This document shows, piece after piece, positions 17,640-26,239 of a stretch of 64,000 bases of DNA. Made by a program: the position numbers and the translations under genes. Below the pieces are notes generated by a model. That model worked only from the letters and a program-made list of their open reading frames with translations, did no database searches and was not told where the DNA came from. The stretch is from Planctomycetota bacterium. GTDB lineage: Bacteria > Planctomycetota > SZUA-567 > H5-PLA8. The DNA is taken from NCBI GenBank assembly GCA_023150555.1, contig JAKLKQ010000020.1:41263-105262 (forward strand), written 5' to 3'. Each line of letters starts with the position of its first letter. The first letter of the stretch is position 1.

Positions 17640-20600
17640 GTGCGAGGTGCTCTTGCGTTGAACGCGATGCTCCTTCTTGCGCAGGCGGCGGAGACGGAGG
17701 CGGTGGCCCCGGATGGCGGCGTACCGCGCCCGCTGCTGGGCGTGCTGGTGCTGCTTGCCGCGGCGGCGGCGTGGGTCTGCGCCCGGGCCGCCCGGAACCC
17801 GCTCGCTAACGCGCGCTGCTTCCACGGGCTGGCGCTGGTGCTTGGTGCGGCGGCGCTGGCGCTGCCGGTCTATATCGCGATCGGCGGAAGCGGGGGGCTG
17901 GCGGCCGCGGCGGCGTCGGCCGGCGCGCTGGCGCTGGTCGGCGCGGTGGTCGCGGTGCTGGGCCTGAGCGAGGCCGCGCAGGTGAAGACGTACGTCCGCG
18001 GGCGCGCCGCCGCCGTGGCCGCGCTGGCGCTGACGGCGGCGCTGTTCGGGACCCTCGGTTACGCCTGGCAGAGCGGCAGCGAACCCGCCGTGGCCTTGGC
18101 TCCGTTGCCGCCGCCTTCCGAGCTCGCACCGGCACCGCATGCGCCGCCCGCGCCCGTCGAACCCGCCGTACCGGCGGCGCCGACGCCCGCACCACCGGTC
18201 GAAGCCGCCCAGCCGGAGGGCGAGACGGTACCGGTCTACGATTACAGACAGGTGCGTGAGATCTCGAAGCGCTTCGGCCACACGCTTCGTTACCTCGAAG
18301 ACAAGGACTGGAAGATTTGGAAGAACCTCGCGTCCGATCTGCCCGAGGCCGAGTTGGGGCTGCTGGCCGGCGATACCGCGGCGTTCATCGTCGTGCCGGT
18401 GTGGATGCGCGAAGCCGACCTGCCAATGGACGCCGTGGCGGCCGGCCTGCTGGACGTGCTCGAGATTGACTATCCGAGCCCGAGGGTGCATGCGGAACCC
18501 ATGCGCAGGATGGGCGACACCGAGATTCAGGAACTCACGTTCGGACGCCAAAAAGCGGACGAGGGCTGGCTTTATCGCTTCCGCGTGTACCGCCGCGGCG
18601 CCTTCGCCTGGCTGGTGGGCGGGTGGTGGGAACCGGAATCCGACGTGAGCGCGAAGCAGGTCGCCGAGTTGCTCGATGGATTCGCGCTGTCGGAGGATCT
18701 GCCCGAAGCGCCGGACCTGGCCAAGGCGAAGCCGGGCGAACAGGACCGCCACCGCGGCTTCTTCAACGTGGTGGGCCTGTACTACTACGACAAGCGCCAG
18801 TACGGGAAGGCGCTGGACTTCTTTCGCGCCGGCTTCGAGACCGGGCGCGCCGACGCGGCGATACTCGGAAACGTGGCCGAGACCTTCAAGCAGCTCAAGC
18901 GCGCCGAAGAGGGCCTTGAGTACCTGGAGGCGCACACGTCGAAGTTCCCCGGCGACCACGGCCTGGCGGTGCGGCGCGCCGAGTTCCTGATGCAACTGGG
19001 CCGCACGGCGCGGGCGCTGGACGCCTACGCGCAGGTCTTCGGCGGGGGCTGGGTGGACGACGCGGCCTTCGCGGACCTCGTGCGCGCGCTCAACCGAGCC
19101 GGGCGCATGGAGGACGCGGTCCGCTGGCTGGACATCTACGCCAAGCGCAGCAACACCGCCGGCGTGCAGCTGCTGCGTGCCGAGACCCTGCGCGCGCTGC
19201 AGAAGGACGACGAGGCCGCCGGGGTGCTGGAGAAGCTGCTGGCCGCCGAACCTCGCAACGCGGGCGCGGTCTTCACGCTCATCGACCTGCACGCCGACAA
19301 CGAGCGCCACCGCGAGGCCCTGGAGTTGTGCACCAAGGCTATCGGCAACAGCCTGGCCAGCGCGGACCTCTATTACGCCAAGGGCGACGCCGAGTGCGGC
19401 CTGAAGTGGTACCGCGACGCGAAGGCGTCGTTCGAGGAAGCGCTGCGCCGAAGCCCCAACGACGAGGAAATCCAGGCGTACCTAGCCTACGTCAACGGGC
19501 TGCTGGGCGAAGGCGCCAACACCGCGATCAAGGCGCCCATCCCCGAAGTGCCGCTGCCCGTGGAACTCGCGACGAATCCCGATCCCGCCGCGCACGCCGC
19601 GTACCTGAAGGACGCCGGCGCCTACTACCTGCTGCGTGCCACCGGCGTCGCGTTGACCCCCGGCGAGGCCCTGCGCACCACCGAGTACCTGAAGGCGAAG
19701 GTCGTCCAGGCGCGCAGCCTGGAGGCCTTCAGCACCTTCCAGTTCGCTTTCGACCCGCTGGGCGAAGCCATCTTCGTCAACCGCCTGCGCGTCCTCGACG
19801 GCGACGGGAAACTGGTCAGCGAGGGCCGCGTCGAGGCCTATTACGTGCTCGACCATCCCGCCCAGGAGATGGCGACCAACGACAAGCTGCTGACGGTGCC
19901 CGTGCCGGGCCTGCAGACGGGCTACACGGTGGAGCTGGTGGTCACGCGCCGGGAGTTCGCGCCCTGCGAGCGCCTGCCGTTCGCGCGCCGGGTCCTTGCG
20001 CACGCCACCCCGGTGCTCGCGATGGCCTACTGGATCCAGGGGGACCTCGCCAACGTCAAGACGGGCGAACTGCGCCTGCCCGTACCCGTCGTGCGCGACG
20101 GATTGAAGCTGTGGCGCGTGGACGCGCCCGAGGTCTACCGCTGGGAGCCGCTGCAGGACGAGGCCGAGGAGTTCCTGCCCATGCTCTTTGCCGGCGACGC
20201 GCGCGACGAATGGGCCGCGCAGGGCCGCGAGCACCTGGACGAGATGAAGGAGAAACTCGTCCTCGACGAAAATACGCGCGCGATGGCCGCCGCCGCGCTG
20301 AAGGGCATCGTAGGTCGGCCGGAAAAGATCCGCGCGGCGGTGAAGTTCATCCAGGACAACCTGACCTACCGCGCGATCGAGTTCGGCGAGCGCGCGCGCA
20401 TCCCCAACGACACCGCGCGGATCATGAAGGACCGCTACGGCGACTGCAAGGACCACGCGCTGCTGCTGCACCTGATCTTGAAGGACGCCGGGATCGCGTC
20501 GCACCTTGCGCTGGTCAGCACCGACACGCCCGTTGCCGCCGACTTCCCTTCGCTGGACCAGTTCGACCACATGATCGTCTGCGTGCCGGACGGCATCGCC

Positions 20601-21398
20601 GGCGGCGGAAAGGGCCCGGCCTTCATCGACCCCACCGACCACGACGTGAACCCGCTCGACGGCGCGCCGGTGGACCTGGACGGCGGAAAGGCCCTGGTGC
20701 TCGATCCCGCGAACCCGCGCCTGGAAACGATCCCCGCGTGCGCGGAAGCGGAGATGGACGTGAAGATCAGGCGCGACTGCCGGCCCGATCCGGCCGGGGG
20801 CCTGCGCGTGGCGGAGACGATTGTCTTCTCCGGCGCGAGCGCTGTGGACATGCGCGGCTTCCTGCGCGGGCGCGACGCCGAGGGCGTGAAGAACGCGCTG
20901 AAGGAGGACCTGGCGTACGCACGCGCGGACGTGGAGGTGTCGGAGGCGAAAGTCGAGCGGTTGGACGACAGTGCCGCGCCGGTGGAAGTGGCACTCGAGT
21001 ACCGCGTCAAGGACGCCGCGTGGACGATGGAGGAGCAGTGGGTGGCCGTGGCGCCGGTGCTGTGGGAGCGCCTCTACGCGTCGGCGGAAGCCTCGGCCGA
21101 ACGCCGCACGCCCTTCCGCCGCCGCAGGGCGCTGACCCTCCAGAGCGTCACGACGATCCTGCCGCCCGAAGGCTACGCGCTGGCCGCGAAGGACTTGGGC
21201 GGTGCGGGCGACCGCAAACCTTTCGTATCGTGGGCGCTGAAGGCCGCGCCCGAAGGCGCCGGCGTGACCTTCGACTACCGCCTGCGCCTGGAGCCCGGGC
21301 GCTATGGCAAGGAGCGCTACGGCGAATACAAAGCGGCACTCGACGCGGCCGCCGAAAAACTCAACGCGCGCCTGCCTTGGAAAAAGGCCGCGAAGTAG
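17640..21398 (+). CDS. Membrane-anchored TPR protein with DUF3857-like and transglutaminase-like domains
   Basis: About 1252 residues. Four or five hydrophobic helices at the N-terminus are followed by a Pro/Ala-rich linker. TPR-like helical repeats come next (about 360-620: NVGLYYYDKRQYGKALDFF, NVAETFKQLKRAEEGLEYL). A beta-rich domain (about 690-850) looks like DUF3857. A transglutaminase-like core has C936 in DRYGDCKDHALLL, H977 in FDHMIV and D997 in FIDPTDH, a complete Cys-His-Asp triad. The C-terminal 230 residues are beta-rich. Such proteins are envelope-located and mostly uncharacterised. GTG at 17640 is chosen because GGATAGGA lies upstream. An ATG at 17667 is possible, and a longer TTG version would start with non-protein-like sequence. 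It is divergent from the DUF6785-like cluster, so shared regulation is possible. Confidence 0.78.
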   Translation: MRGALALNAMLLLAQAAETEAVAPDGGVPRPLLGVLVLLAAAAAWVCARAARNPLANARCFHGLALVLGAAALALPVYIAIGGSGGLAAAAASAGALALVGAVVAVLGLSEAAQVKTYVRGRAAAVAALALTAALFGTLGYAWQSGSEPAVALAPLPPPSELAPAPHAPPAPVEPAVPAAPTPAPPVEAAQPEGETVPVYDYRQVREISKRFGHTLRYLEDKDWKIWKNLASDLPEAELGLLAGDTAAFIVVPVWMREADLPMDAVAAGLLDVLEIDYPSPRVHAEPMRRMGDTEIQELTFGRQKADEGWLYRFRVYRRGAFAWLVGGWWEPESDVSAKQVAELLDGFALSEDLPEAPDLAKAKPGEQDRHRGFFNVVGLYYYDKRQYGKALDFFRAGFETGRADAAILGNVAETFKQLKRAEEGLEYLEAHTSKFPGDHGLAVRRAEFLMQLGRTARALDAYAQVFGGGWVDDAAFADLVRALNRAGRMEDAVRWLDIYAKRSNTAGVQLLRAETLRALQKDDEAAGVLEKLLAAEPRNAGAVFTLIDLHADNERHREALELCTKAIGNSLASADLYYAKGDAECGLKWYRDAKASFEEALRRSPNDEEIQAYLAYVNGLLGEGANTAIKAPIPEVPLPVELATNPDPAAHAAYLKDAGAYYLLRATGVALTPGEALRTTEYLKAKVVQARSLEAFSTFQFAFDPLGEAIFVNRLRVLDGDGKLVSEGRVEAYYVLDHPAQEMATNDKLLTVPVPGLQTGYTVELVVTRREFAPCERLPFARRVLAHATPVLAMAYWIQGDLANVKTGELRLPVPVVRDGLKLWRVDAPEVYRWEPLQDEAEEFLPMLFAGDARDEWAAQGREHLDEMKEKLVLDENTRAMAAAALKGIVGRPEKIRAAVKFIQDNLTYRAIEFGERARIPNDTARIMKDRYGDCKDHALLLHLILKDAGIASHLALVSTDTPVAADFPSLDQFDHMIVCVPDGIAGGGKGPAFIDPTDHDVNPLDGAPVDLDGGKALVLDPANPRLETIPACAEAEMDVKIRRDCRPDPAGGLRVAETIVFSGASAVDMRGFLRGRDAEGVKNALKEDLAYARADVEVSEAKVERLDDSAAPVEVALEYRVKDAAWTMEEQWVAVAPVLWERLYASAEASAERRTPFRRRRALTLQSVTTILPPEGYALAAKDLGGAGDRKPFVSWALKAAPEGAGVTFDYRLRLEPGRYGKERYGEYKAALDAAAEKLNARLPWKKAAK

Positions 21399-21441
21399 CG
21401 GCTATCCTTTTCCCTCATCTATTGTCTGTTATCTCTATTTC

Positions 21442-22500
21442 TTAACTCTTGCCTGTCTTTTCCAGGTACGCGTCGATCTTCTCGATCCCGATCTGCCACG
21501 TGGCGGACTCGCGGTAGAGCCGGAAGCCCAACTCGTGGTTGATCTTCAGCATCGGCGCGTTGCTGCCCGCGTTGCCGGTGCGGATGAACTTCGCCTCGGG
21601 ATGCCGCGCGCCATCGTCCAGCACGCGATCCAGCATCGCGGCCTTGAGCCAGCGCCCCAGACCCAGGTTGCGGTACTTGGGCCAGACGCCGGTGTCGCCC
21701 TGGAAGTACAGGTGCGGCTCGGCGGGATCCCAATACAGCACCGTCAAACCCGCAAGCGCGCCGGAGGCCGTCTCGCGCGCGGCCAGGACCGTGCGTTCGA
21801 CCTTGCGCTCGGCGCGTACGCGTTCGTACTCGCGCATCTGCGCCGGCGTGATCTTCCAGTCCTCCATCTTCAGCTTGTCGCGCGGCGCGGTGTTCATCAC
21901 CGCGGCCAGGTCGCAGACCGCCTGCAGGTCTTCCTCGGGATACGGCCCGTCCCAGCAGACGAGTTCGAAGCCGGCCGCGCGCTCCCGGGCGCGGTTTTGC
22001 CAATCGCGCAGAAGGGCGCGGTCGACCTCGCTCAGCACGAGCTGGTTGATGTGCATCACCAGGCCGCGTTCGGCGCCCAGGCGCTCCAGCACCGCGGCGG
22101 CGGCGGGCACCGAGTTGAGGGACTGGAAGAAGACCAGCGTGCGCCCGGTCTCGTGCGCGACGCCGGCGATCTCGCGCAGCAGCCTGCGCGCCATTCCGCG
22201 GCGGCGGTGCTCCCGCCGCACGCCGATGCCGGCGCGCAGGAGGTGCCGGTTTTCCTTGATGTCTTCGAAGTACGTGTGCGCCGTCGCGGCGAAGCCCGGC
22301 GTGCCGTCCTCGGACAGCATCCAGAAGCGCATGTCCTCGTGGGCCGTGCGCGTGCGCATGAAGCGCTTGGTGTCCGCCAGGCTCACCGGCGGGTCGTCGG
22401 GCATCTTCTCGAGGCCGATCGTGGTGGAGAGGTCGTGGACCGCCTTCCAACGGGCTTCGTCTTCGCACTTCGGATCGAACGGTTCGACGTGCCAGGGCAT
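21442..22500 (-). CDS. Tandem GNAT acetyltransferase
   Basis: 352 residues made of two GNAT domains, the architecture of mycothiol synthase-like and related acetyltransferases. The first has the acetyl-CoA loop motif GVRREHRRRGMARRLL at about 90-105. The second has GVWPKYRNLGLGRWLKAAML near residue 270, followed by FIRTGNAGSNAPMLKINHEL, typical of the C-terminal GNAT strand and helix. The ATG at 22500 has GAGG six bases upstream; a start 31 codons earlier would lack a site and add Pro/Arg-rich sequence. It faces the TPR/transglutaminase gene tail to tail. The acceptor substrate cannot be told from sequence. Confidence 0.85.
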   Translation of the reverse strand: MPWHVEPFDPKCEDEARWKAVHDLSTTIGLEKMPDDPPVSLADTKRFMRTRTAHEDMRFWMLSEDGTPGFAATAHTYFEDIKENRHLLRAGIGVRREHRRRGMARRLLREIAGVAHETGRTLVFFQSLNSVPAAAAVLERLGAERGLVMHINQLVLSEVDRALLRDWQNRARERAAGFELVCWDGPYPEEDLQAVCDLAAVMNTAPRDKLKMEDWKITPAQMREYERVRAERKVERTVLAARETASGALAGLTVLYWDPAEPHLYFQGDTGVWPKYRNLGLGRWLKAAMLDRVLDDGARHPEAKFIRTGNAGSNAPMLKINHELGFRLYRESATWQIGIEKIDAYLEKTGKS

Positions 22501-22635
22501 AGAATCCTCGCTGCGCTCCAGATTGCTGGGGAGCGTTAAGTGCCGCGTTGGTCCTCGCGGGATAGGTTGGGGCGTGGGCCTCCGGTCCTGCAATTAACCC
22601 CACGCACCCCCCGGTGCGCAAGTGCGCCAACGAAA

Positions 22636-22786
22636 TTTTAACCACAGAGCACACAGAGAACACAGAGGTGGGATTGGTGAGTACTTCCACAGGGCGGGGC
22701 GTATGCATGCCGGAAGAATACGGGGACCACACGGCAGGATCAGGTTGCCGTACCTGATCCTGCTCTGTGATCTCTGTGGTGAAAAA
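22636..22786. repeat. Dispersed inverted-repeat element with ACCACAGAG ends (copy A)
   Basis: The left end TTTTAACCACAGAGCACACAG (first 20 bases from 22636) is mirrored by CTCTGTGATCTCTGTGGT at 22763-22780 followed by GAAAAA. Inside lies a perfect 10-bp hairpin, CAGGATCAGG at 22735-22744 with CCTGATCCTG at 22753-22762. The left arm repeats CACAGAG-like units with a period near nine bases. It begins 5 bases past the DinB stop and fills the gap to the GNAT gene. A related copy follows the TauE gene at 28324. Confidence 0.7.
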
Positions 22787-22790
22787 GTCG

Positions 22791-23270
22791 TTACGCGAGG
22801 CCCTCGAGCCCGCGCACGCGGCGGATCAGCCCGACCTGCCCCACGTGGTAGGACTCGTGCCAGAGCATGAACTGGCAGAAACCGGAGAGCGTCGGCGCGA
22901 ACTTGGGGAAGGCCAGGCCGTGGGGCTCGGCGAGTTGCTCGGGCAGCAGCGTCGGCAGGTGTTTGTGCAGGCTCTGGCCGGACAGCGCGATGTCGTCCAG
23001 CAGCACGCGGGGCGCCGGGTCGGTGGCGGTGGTGCCGGGCGCGCTGCCCATCGTGAACTGCTCCTCCCAGTCCAGCGGATCTTCGTTGACCTTCAGCTTG
23101 CGCAGCCACTCGCGGCGGTAGACCGCGATGTGCCCGACGACCCACAGCGCGTGGTTGGCGCCGCCGGGCCGGTGCAGCCAGTCCTCGTCCTGAAAATCCT
23201 TCACGGCGCCGGACAGCGCCTGCTCGTTGAAGCTCACCATCGCGACCAGCCCGTCGAGTTCGTGGGGCAT
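22791..23270 (-). CDS. DinB-family protein (putative metal-dependent thiol S-transferase fold)
   Basis: 159 residues with the DinB four-helix bundle pattern. The expected metal histidines appear as NHALWVVGHIAVYRREWL in the second helix and WHESYHVGQVGLIRR in the last, giving the H and H-x3-H set used to bind a divalent metal. DinB relatives include bacillithiol and mycothiol transferases, but the substrate is not predictable. AAGGAGG lies six bases before the ATG at 23270; longer in-frame sequence upstream runs through another gene and is not coding. It follows the DUF1428 gene by 23 bases, so the two form a short operon. Confidence 0.85.
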   Translation of the reverse strand: MPHELDGLVAMVSFNEQALSGAVKDFQDEDWLHRPGGANHALWVVGHIAVYRREWLRKLKVNEDPLDWEEQFTMGSAPGTTATDPAPRVLLDDIALSGQSLHKHLPTLLPEQLAEPHGLAFPKFAPTLSGFCQFMLWHESYHVGQVGLIRRVRGLEGLA

Positions 23271-23293
23271 GAGGCGCCTCCTTAATATAGGTG

Positions 23294-23671
23294 TCAACCC
23301 AGGCAGACGATGGTCTCGAAGCCGCCCACCGTCATGCGCCGCATCTCGAAGGGCACCTTCTTCGTTTCGCAGTCGGGCGGATGCGCGGTGAATTCCTTCA
23401 TCACCTTCGCGTTGACCTTGTCGCGGTGGGCGCGCGACTTGTAGACGACGTAGGCGAAGATCACGGTTTCGCCGGCCTTCGCCTTGGCCAGCTTGGGGAA
23501 GGTCACGCAGCCCCACTTCGCCATGCTCTTCAGGTCCTCGCCGGCGCATTCGACGTACTGCAGTGCGCCGTGCTTCATCCAGACCTTGCCGGCCTTCGCC
23601 GCCATCTTGCGGTAGGCCTTCAGGTTCCGTTTCTTGATCGGAAGCACGTAACCGTCGACGTATCGCTTCAT
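23294..23671 (-). CDS. DUF1428 family protein
   Basis: 125 residues, the usual length for DUF1428 (YbaA-like) proteins, small dimeric ferredoxin-like alpha/beta proteins of unknown function. The start KRYVDGYVLPIKKRNLKAYR and the later WGCVTFPKLAKAKAGETVIF and KVPFEMRRMTVGGFE match the family. GGAG nine bases before the ATG at 23671 supports this start over an upstream ATG. It is the first gene of a two-gene operon with the DinB-family protein. Confidence 0.9.
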   Translation of the reverse strand: MKRYVDGYVLPIKKRNLKAYRKMAAKAGKVWMKHGALQYVECAGEDLKSMAKWGCVTFPKLAKAKAGETVIFAYVVYKSRAHRDKVNAKVMKEFTAHPPDCETKKVPFEMRRMTVGGFETIVCLG

Positions 23672-23810
23672 GTTCTGGTTCTCCGTGTTCGCGCGCTGGC
23701 GTGGAAACGATTGTGCTCCCATTGCCTGCACCGATCAAGGACCGATGGCGCGGGCGACGGGAGCGTTGAGGCGGCGGATGAAACAGGGTGGAGGAGCGGA
23801 GGCGTGGAAG

Positions 23811-25370
23811 TTACTGCGGGCCGGGCGTCTCGCGCGGCGTGCCGCGGCGGGACGTGCTGGGGGCGGGGGTCAGGGACTTCTTGAGTTCCTCCGGACGAAT
23901 GTCGCGCAGGCTTGGATCGTCCGCAGGCAGTTCGCGCACGGTGATTTCGCGCACCGCCGTATTGGAAAGCAGGAAGATCAGGTTTCGGGACGGATAGGCA
24001 CTCTGGTATTCCGACACCGTAAAGGGGTGTCCTTGCATAAAGAGAATGACGTACCTGTCTATCGCCACGGCGGACAGGTTACCGGTCACATCCCTGACCC
24101 TGACGATCTGGCCCCATTGCCGGTAGGGCATGGGATCTCCGGTCGCGGTCGTCCAGGTCACATCGAATGAGCTGTTGTCCGCGTTGGTGGCGCGGACCTT
24201 GAAATCGAAGCGGACAGGGCGGGCGCCGAAGACCTGAGGGATTTTCACCATTACGCGGTGCATGTCCGGGGGCAACTGTGGGTGCCCCTGCGGCTGCATC
24301 TCGCCTGCGCCATCCGGGCCCTTGCCCCAGGTCCAGGTGCCGTACAACGCGACCAGGTCCGTGGGCGGGCCCTTTTCGAACGACCAGTGCGCCTGGTAGA
24401 GCGGGCGCTCTTTCGGCGCGGCGGGCGCGGGCTGGGCGGAGGCTTCGGTCTTCGCTTCAAGCGGCGCTTTCGCTTGCGGCGGGTTCGGCTCCTGCTGCAT
24501 CCACGCGAAGGTCCCCGCGCCCGCGGCCAGCAGCACCGCGGTGGCGACGTACAGGCCAGCGGAGGACGATCCCGCCGCGGCGCGCGCGCTGGCTTTCGAT
24601 ACGTTCGCGGCCTTGGCGGCCAGCTGTCCGAGGACCGACGTCCCCAGACTCGCCGGGACGCTCGGCCCCGCGTCCAGCAGCGCGCCGCGCAGCAGCTCGC
24701 CGCTGAACTCCGTGCCCGCCAGCGGCAATGCTGCCGTAAAGCCGGCGCCGGCCAGGCGCGTGCGCAGCTGTTCGAGCGCCTTCTGGATGCGGAAGCTGAC
24801 GGTGCGCTCGGGCATCTCGAGTTGCTCGGCGATCTGGGCCTGCGAGAGGTCCCCGCCGTAGTAGAGGGCGATCAGTTCGCGCTCGAGGTCCGGCAGCCGT
24901 TCGAGGTGCCGGCGCAGCGACGCGAGCAGCTCGCCGCGTTCGGCATCCGCGGCCAGGACGTCGGTCTCGGGCGGGGTGGAGGCCTGCTGCGCGCGTTCGA
25001 TCTTGGCCTCGGTGCGGCGCCGGCGGCGCAGGATCTGCAGGCTCTTCATCGCCACGATGCGCAGCACCCAGCTGCGCGGGCTGCCGTCGCTGCGGAACGT
25101 ATTCGCGGATCGCCACACGGCCAGGAAACCCTCCTGCACGGCCTCTTCGGCGAAGTCCTTGTTGCGAGTCAGGAACTGGGCGAGGTTGAAGGCGGCCTTC
25201 TCGTAGCGCGAATAGATCTCGGAGAAGGCGTCGCGGTCCTGGCGTCGCGCGATCGCGCCGAGCAACTCGGCGTCGCTCGCGGAGGAAAGGGTTACCGTCG
25301 CCGGCCTGGTTGCCACGCGTGAACGCCTCCCGCTGCCGGACGTCCGAACCGTGATGCCGGTGCTGCCCAT
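23811..25370 (-). CDS. ECF sigma factor fused to a membrane-anchored extracytoplasmic domain
   Basis: 519 residues. Region 2 at about 36-118 (DAFSEIYSRYEKAAFNLAQF, EEAVQEGFLAVWRSA). Region 4 at about 158-205 (LPDLERELIALYYGGDLSQA, then MPERTVSFRIQKALEQLR). Ordinary ECF factors stop near 200 residues. This one continues with an Ala-rich segment, a single membrane helix at about 271-290 (GLYVATAVLLAAGAGTFAW), a Pro/Ala linker and a 200-residue beta-rich domain with several Trp and Tyr residues (YQAHWSFEKGPPTDLVALYG), ending in a Pro/Arg tail. It is thus a sigma factor tethered to the membrane with an outside domain, a form known from planctomycete-like genomes. GGGAG upstream and the ATG at 25370 set the start. 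No separate anti-sigma gene is adjacent. Confidence 0.85.
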   Translation of the reverse strand: MGSTGITVRTSGSGRRSRVATRPATVTLSSASDAELLGAIARRQDRDAFSEIYSRYEKAAFNLAQFLTRNKDFAEEAVQEGFLAVWRSANTFRSDGSPRSWVLRIVAMKSLQILRRRRRTEAKIERAQQASTPPETDVLAADAERGELLASLRRHLERLPDLERELIALYYGGDLSQAQIAEQLEMPERTVSFRIQKALEQLRTRLAGAGFTAALPLAGTEFSGELLRGALLDAGPSVPASLGTSVLGQLAAKAANVSKASARAAAGSSSAGLYVATAVLLAAGAGTFAWMQQEPNPPQAKAPLEAKTEASAQPAPAAPKERPLYQAHWSFEKGPPTDLVALYGTWTWGKGPDGAGEMQPQGHPQLPPDMHRVMVKIPQVFGARPVRFDFKVRATNADNSSFDVTWTTATGDPMPYRQWGQIVRVRDVTGNLSAVAIDRYVILFMQGHPFTVSEYQSAYPSRNLIFLLSNTAVREITVRELPADDPSLRDIRPEELKKSLTPAPSTSRRGTPRETPGPQ

Positions 25371-25682
25371 GGGCCGCGAACTCCCGCCGATTCTACCCGG
25401 AGGCAGCCTTGCCCCCAACCGTCCGCTGCCGCAGGGCGGGGCTTCGGCAGGGGAAAAGGAAGGAATTCGTCTTTCTGTAAGTCCTTTGCTTTGAAAGAGT
25501 TGAAAGGCGAAAGGCGTTGCCGGAGGACGCTCAAGCCTATCGTGTTCCTTGGAGAGGCCTTGTTCATGTGGCGTGGGCCTCCGTGCCCGCGCCCAGTCGC
25601 AAAACGGGGCTTGGAGCCTAAGCCCGGTGTGCATCGCGCGGCGTTCTAGGCAACCGCGCTGCCTGCGAATAAGATCGCGTCC
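25371..25682. other. Intergenic stretch between sigma-fusion gene and REP-associated transposase
   Basis: 312 bases without a gene. On the minus strand TTGGGG, 17 bases and TAGAAT could be a promoter for the sigma-fusion gene, close to its ATG. The middle is relatively AT-rich (GGAAGGAATTCGTCTTTC). A REP-like hairpin lies at 25570-25593 and is listed separately. No RNA gene was recognised. Confidence 0.5.
25568..25593. repeat. REP-like hairpin upstream of the first RAYT gene
   Basis: GTGGCG starts at 25568. GGCGTGGGC at 25570-25578 pairs with GCCCGCGCC at 25585-25593 (one G-T pair). The GTGGCG head and GC-rich stem match the hairpins at 27246-27269 (inverted) and 63078-63102, the last beside the second REP-associated transposase. 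This one is 90 bases before the first transposase. Confidence 0.6.
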
Positions 25683-26120
25683 ATGCCCTCCTACCGCCGA
25701 AGACTGCCGCATCTGCGCCGGGATGGCGTCACCTACTTCGTGACTTGGCGCTTGGCTCCTATTCAACACGAACTGGACGGCGACGAGCGATCGATTGTGG
25801 TCTCCTGCCTTCGGCACTTCGACGGAGACAGATACGCATTGCATGCCTACGTGGTCATGAACGACCATGTTCACGTAATTGTCGAGCCGAGTGGCGAACA
25901 CAACCTCGAAGGCATTGTGCAGAGTTGGAAGTCGTTCAGCGCGCGCGAGCTTCAGAAACTCGGCAGAAGAGAAGGCAGTCTTTGGCAGAGCGAATACTTC
26001 GACAGGATGATCCGGGATCCGGGTGATCTGGCGAACAAGGTGGCCTACATCGAAGGCAATCCCGCCAAGCGTTGGCCGGAAGCTAAGTCTTATGCGTGGG
26101 TGTACATCCGCCACGCATAG
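25683..26120 (+). CDS. REP-associated tyrosine transposase (Y1_Tnp)
   Basis: 145 residues. The HUH motif is in VVMNDHVHVIVEP, and the catalytic tyrosine is likely the Tyr of SEYFDRMIRDPGDL, giving a complete single-strand transposase of the RAYT type. The N-terminus RRRLPHLRRDGVTYFVTWRL and the end VAYIEGNPAKRW are typical of the family. These proteins are usually single-copy domesticated transposases linked with REP palindromes. Here such hairpins lie 90 bases upstream and about 40 bases downstream. The ATG at 25683 has no strong ribosome site. It is divergent from the sigma-fusion gene. Confidence 0.9.
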   Translation: MPSYRRRLPHLRRDGVTYFVTWRLAPIQHELDGDERSIVVSCLRHFDGDRYALHAYVVMNDHVHVIVEPSGEHNLEGIVQSWKSFSARELQKLGRREGSLWQSEYFDRMIRDPGDLANKVAYIEGNPAKRWPEAKSYAWVYIRHA

Positions 26121-26160
26121 CACAGGGCCAAATACGCCACACCATATTCATTGGCTGGAG

Positions 26161-26214
26161 GTGGGCAGGGACGCCCGCCCCACATGTCCACCGCATCTTG
26201 TTGCGTCCGGAAGG
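26161..26214. repeat. REP-like palindrome followed by a 38-base dispersed repeat (copy 1)
   Basis: An imperfect palindrome at 26161-26183 (GTGGGCAGGGACGCCCGCCC and following CAC) lies 40 bases after the transposase stop. A related GTGGGGCAGGGCGCCCGTCC is at 28371-28390. Overlapping it, 26177-26214 is repeated with about three mismatches at 27335-27372; both contain CCCCACATGTCC and CGCATCTTGTTGCG. Confidence 0.6.
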
Positions 26215-26239
26215 CGTGGGGGGCGGCGCGGCTTCATGC

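Noticed and set aside
25371..26123. An extension of the sigma-fusion frame upstream of 25370
   Set aside because: It overlaps the transposase gene antisense and has no sigma-like sequence.
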